Program-made: the position numbers and the translations under genes
Notes under the pieces: generated by a model
The model's database searches: none
Told to the model about the DNA's origin: nothing
What the model saw: only the letters and a program-made list of their open reading frames with translations
Assembly: GCA_964612975.1 (NCBI GenBank)
Contig: CAZTGC010000004.1
Location: forward strand, 1 to 64,000
Reading direction: 5' to 3'
Length of the DNA: 64,000 bases
Source: NZ13-RE01 sp964612975
GTDB taxonomy: Bacteria > Dictyoglomota > Dictyoglomia > Dictyoglomales > Dictyoglomaceae
Shown: piece by piece, positions 62,708-64,000 of the stretch
Layout: every line of letters begins with the position of its first letter
Numbering within the stretch: position 1 is the first letter of the stretch

Positions 62708-64000
62708 ATGAGTCTGAGAGGAGATCTTCTAAGTTTGCCCTTATGGGAAGTCTTACAATTACTTTCTTCAGGAAGAAAAACAGGAAAATTTCAAATAGAG
62801 GATAATGGTAATAAAGTTGAGGTATTTTTTAAGGATGGAAGGATTATATATGCCAAAGAAGGCAATTTAGAGAATTTAGATGTTTTATTAGATTTAGCTC
62901 TATGGAGAAAGGGAACTTTCCTTTTTATCCCTGATGAAAAGCCTCCTATTTCTCCTGTAAGTTTAGATCCCTTTGAGGTATTAATAAGCTCTGAAAAATA
63001 TATAGATCTTTTAAATTATTTATCAGATTTTATCTTAATTCCCATAAGCATAGAGGGATTATCAAAGGGGGAAGAAAATATTGTAAATCTTTTTGATGGA
63101 AAAAAAGATGTAGGAGATGTTATAAACGAAGTTGGCCTTTCAAAGATCAAAACTTTAGAAATTATAAGGGACCTAATGGAAAAGGGAAAATTAATAAAGA
63201 TCGATGATGACCAAGACCTATTCTGGTTTTATGTTTTCTTTAGAGGTTGGAACTATATTTTAGAGGAATTTCCTAAAAAGGGAATAAGTGAAAGAAGCAT
63301 AAAAAGAAGCTGGAAAGACTTTTTGAATAAAAGTGATTCAAAGGTAAAATCTATATTTGAAGAATTCACTTTTCCTGAAGAAATCTCTCCCCTCTATTTT
63401 TACAGATATATGAAGGAAGAATATCTCCCATCGGAAGAAGAAATAAAAAATGTATTTGAAAATATGATTTCTGGAGAGAAAGTTATTTGGAGTAATATTT
63501 ATAAAAACTTAAAACAATTTTCTAGCTCTTCCTTAGAAAATTTTTCTAAAAATTCTTTGAGATTTCTTTTCTCCTTAGGGAAAATAAGTTTTGATGATAT
63601 TATTAGCAATATAAAATTTTCTGACATCTCTGAATCCATAAACCCAATTCTTGATAAAATCTTTATTTATATTGGAAAGAAAGAATTCTTTGAAGAACAA
63701 TTATTCTCATGGTTTTTAAATGGTGAAAGATCCCTTTGGAATGTAATTGAAAATTCCATTTTTGATGATGTAAAAACAAAGTTAATTTTCTGGAAACTAA
63801 TAGAAGATAAGAAAATATTAGCTATTGAAGAAGATAAAAAATTAAAATTGGTATTTGAATTTTGGAAACTTTGGAAGGAAGTTAGGAAGGATTACAAGAA
63901 AGAAAAGTGGGAAGAAGTATATAGCAAATGGAAGGAGTTTTTAGAGGGCAATATTCAGGAAATAAGGCATATTTTCGATAAAATAATTTTAAATTTAACT
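62708..64000 (+). CDS. DUF4388 (PATAN-type) domain protein, 3' end outside window
   Basis: At least 431 codons open to the window edge. The N-terminus (about residues 1-100) is a clear DUF4388 domain: SLRGDLLSLPLWEVLQLLSS, GRKTGKFQIEDNG, VEVFFKDGRIIYAKEG. A winged-helix-like segment follows (about 125-175: FDGKKDVGDVINEVGLSKIKTLEIIRDLMEKGKLI), then a long helical, acidic-basic region with no recognised domain. DUF4388 proteins often act in signalling or motility complexes; nothing here fixes a role. Shares the fold pattern with the minus-strand gene at 17161-18087. Confidence 0.85.
   Translation, partial: MSLRGDLLSLPLWEVLQLLSSGRKTGKFQIEDNGNKVEVFFKDGRIIYAKEGNLENLDVLLDLALWRKGTFLFIPDEKPPISPVSLDPFEVLISSEKYIDLLNYLSDFILIPISIEGLSKGEENIVNLFDGKKDVGDVINEVGLSKIKTLEIIRDLMEKGKLIKIDDDQDLFWFYVFFRGWNYILEEFPKKGISERSIKRSWKDFLNKSDSKVKSIFEEFTFPEEISPLYFYRYMKEEYLPSEEEIKNVFENMISGEKVIWSNIYKNLKQFSSSSLENFSKNSLRFLFSLGKISFDDIISNIKFSDISESINPILDKIFIYIGKKEFFEEQLFSWFLNGERSLWNVIENSIFDDVKTKLIFWKLIEDKKILAIEEDKKLKLVFEFWKLWKEVRKDYKKEKWEEVYSKWKEFLEGNIQEIRHIFDKIILNLT

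Noticed and set aside
1..64000. tRNA, rRNA, CRISPR, IS or prophage elements
   Set aside because: No cloverleaf, rRNA core, regularly spaced repeats, transposase or phage genes were recognised on reading both strands; a covariance search could still find a small RNA.

Overview
The window is AT-rich, densely packed bacterial DNA (tight operons, ATGA overlaps, strong GGAGG ribosome sites, frequent GTG and TTG starts). Gene content is that of a thermophilic, saccharolytic anaerobe. Overall style and protein resemblance suggest Dictyoglomus; this is recognition from memory, not a database match. Exported substrate-binding proteins have signal peptides but no lipobox cysteine, which fits a periplasm and so a diderm envelope.

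Layout. 1-15131 (+): one long, nearly gapless gene run. It holds a GH3 glycosidase, a complete Opp/Dpp-type ABC importer (binding protein, two permeases, two ATPases), a corrinoid protein, an Fe-S corrinoid activase, an MtaB-type methyltransferase, a GH67 alpha-glucuronidase and a URO-D/MtaA-fold protein. 15203-17134 (+): transketolase. 17161-18087 (-): protein of unknown function with DUF4388-like repeats. 18228-25535 (+): large GH106-like glycosidase, PHP phosphoesterase, TldD/TldE pair, LexA. 25510-25779 (-): small protein convergent with lexA. 25976-27280 (+): M23 peptidase and bactofilin. 27422-32990 (+): a second complete Opp-type importer ending in a strong terminator. 33017-47428 (-): a ten-gene polysaccharide operon with two binding proteins (one carrying beta-sandwich modules), two CUT1 permease pairs, an NHL/TPR/Yip1-like membrane protein, a DUF5696-like protein, a lone carbohydrate-binding-like protein and a GH5 endoglucanase. 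47640-48491 (-): the AraC regulator likely to control it. 48600-49030 (-): a decayed family-5 binding-protein gene. 49153-53920: patatin, nitroreductase, HtpX, LemA, S-adenosylhomocysteinase, Hsp20. 54199-60788 (+): sugar ABC importer without ATPase, GH4 glycosidase, a decayed gene, a KDG-kinase-like PfkB protein and an IclR regulator. 60802-64000: PreA-like flavoprotein with two 4Fe-4S motifs, endonuclease III (-), and a DUF4388 protein cut by the right edge.

How it works together. Most of the window is plant-polysaccharide uptake and breakdown: beta-glucan/xyloglucan (GH5), glucuronoxylan (GH67, probably GH3), alpha-linked sugars (GH4), perhaps rhamnosides (GH106-like), feeding transketolase and a KDG kinase. 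The most unusual part is the corrinoid methyl-transfer set placed directly between an oligosaccharide importer and the alpha-glucuronidase. Natural glucuronoxylan carries 4-O-methyl-glucuronic acid, so I propose that this operon imports methylated xylo-oligosaccharides, releases the methylated uronic acid and removes or recovers its methyl group through a cobamide protein. That is inference from gene order plus conserved active-site residues.

No tRNA, rRNA, CRISPR array, insertion sequence or prophage gene was recognised.
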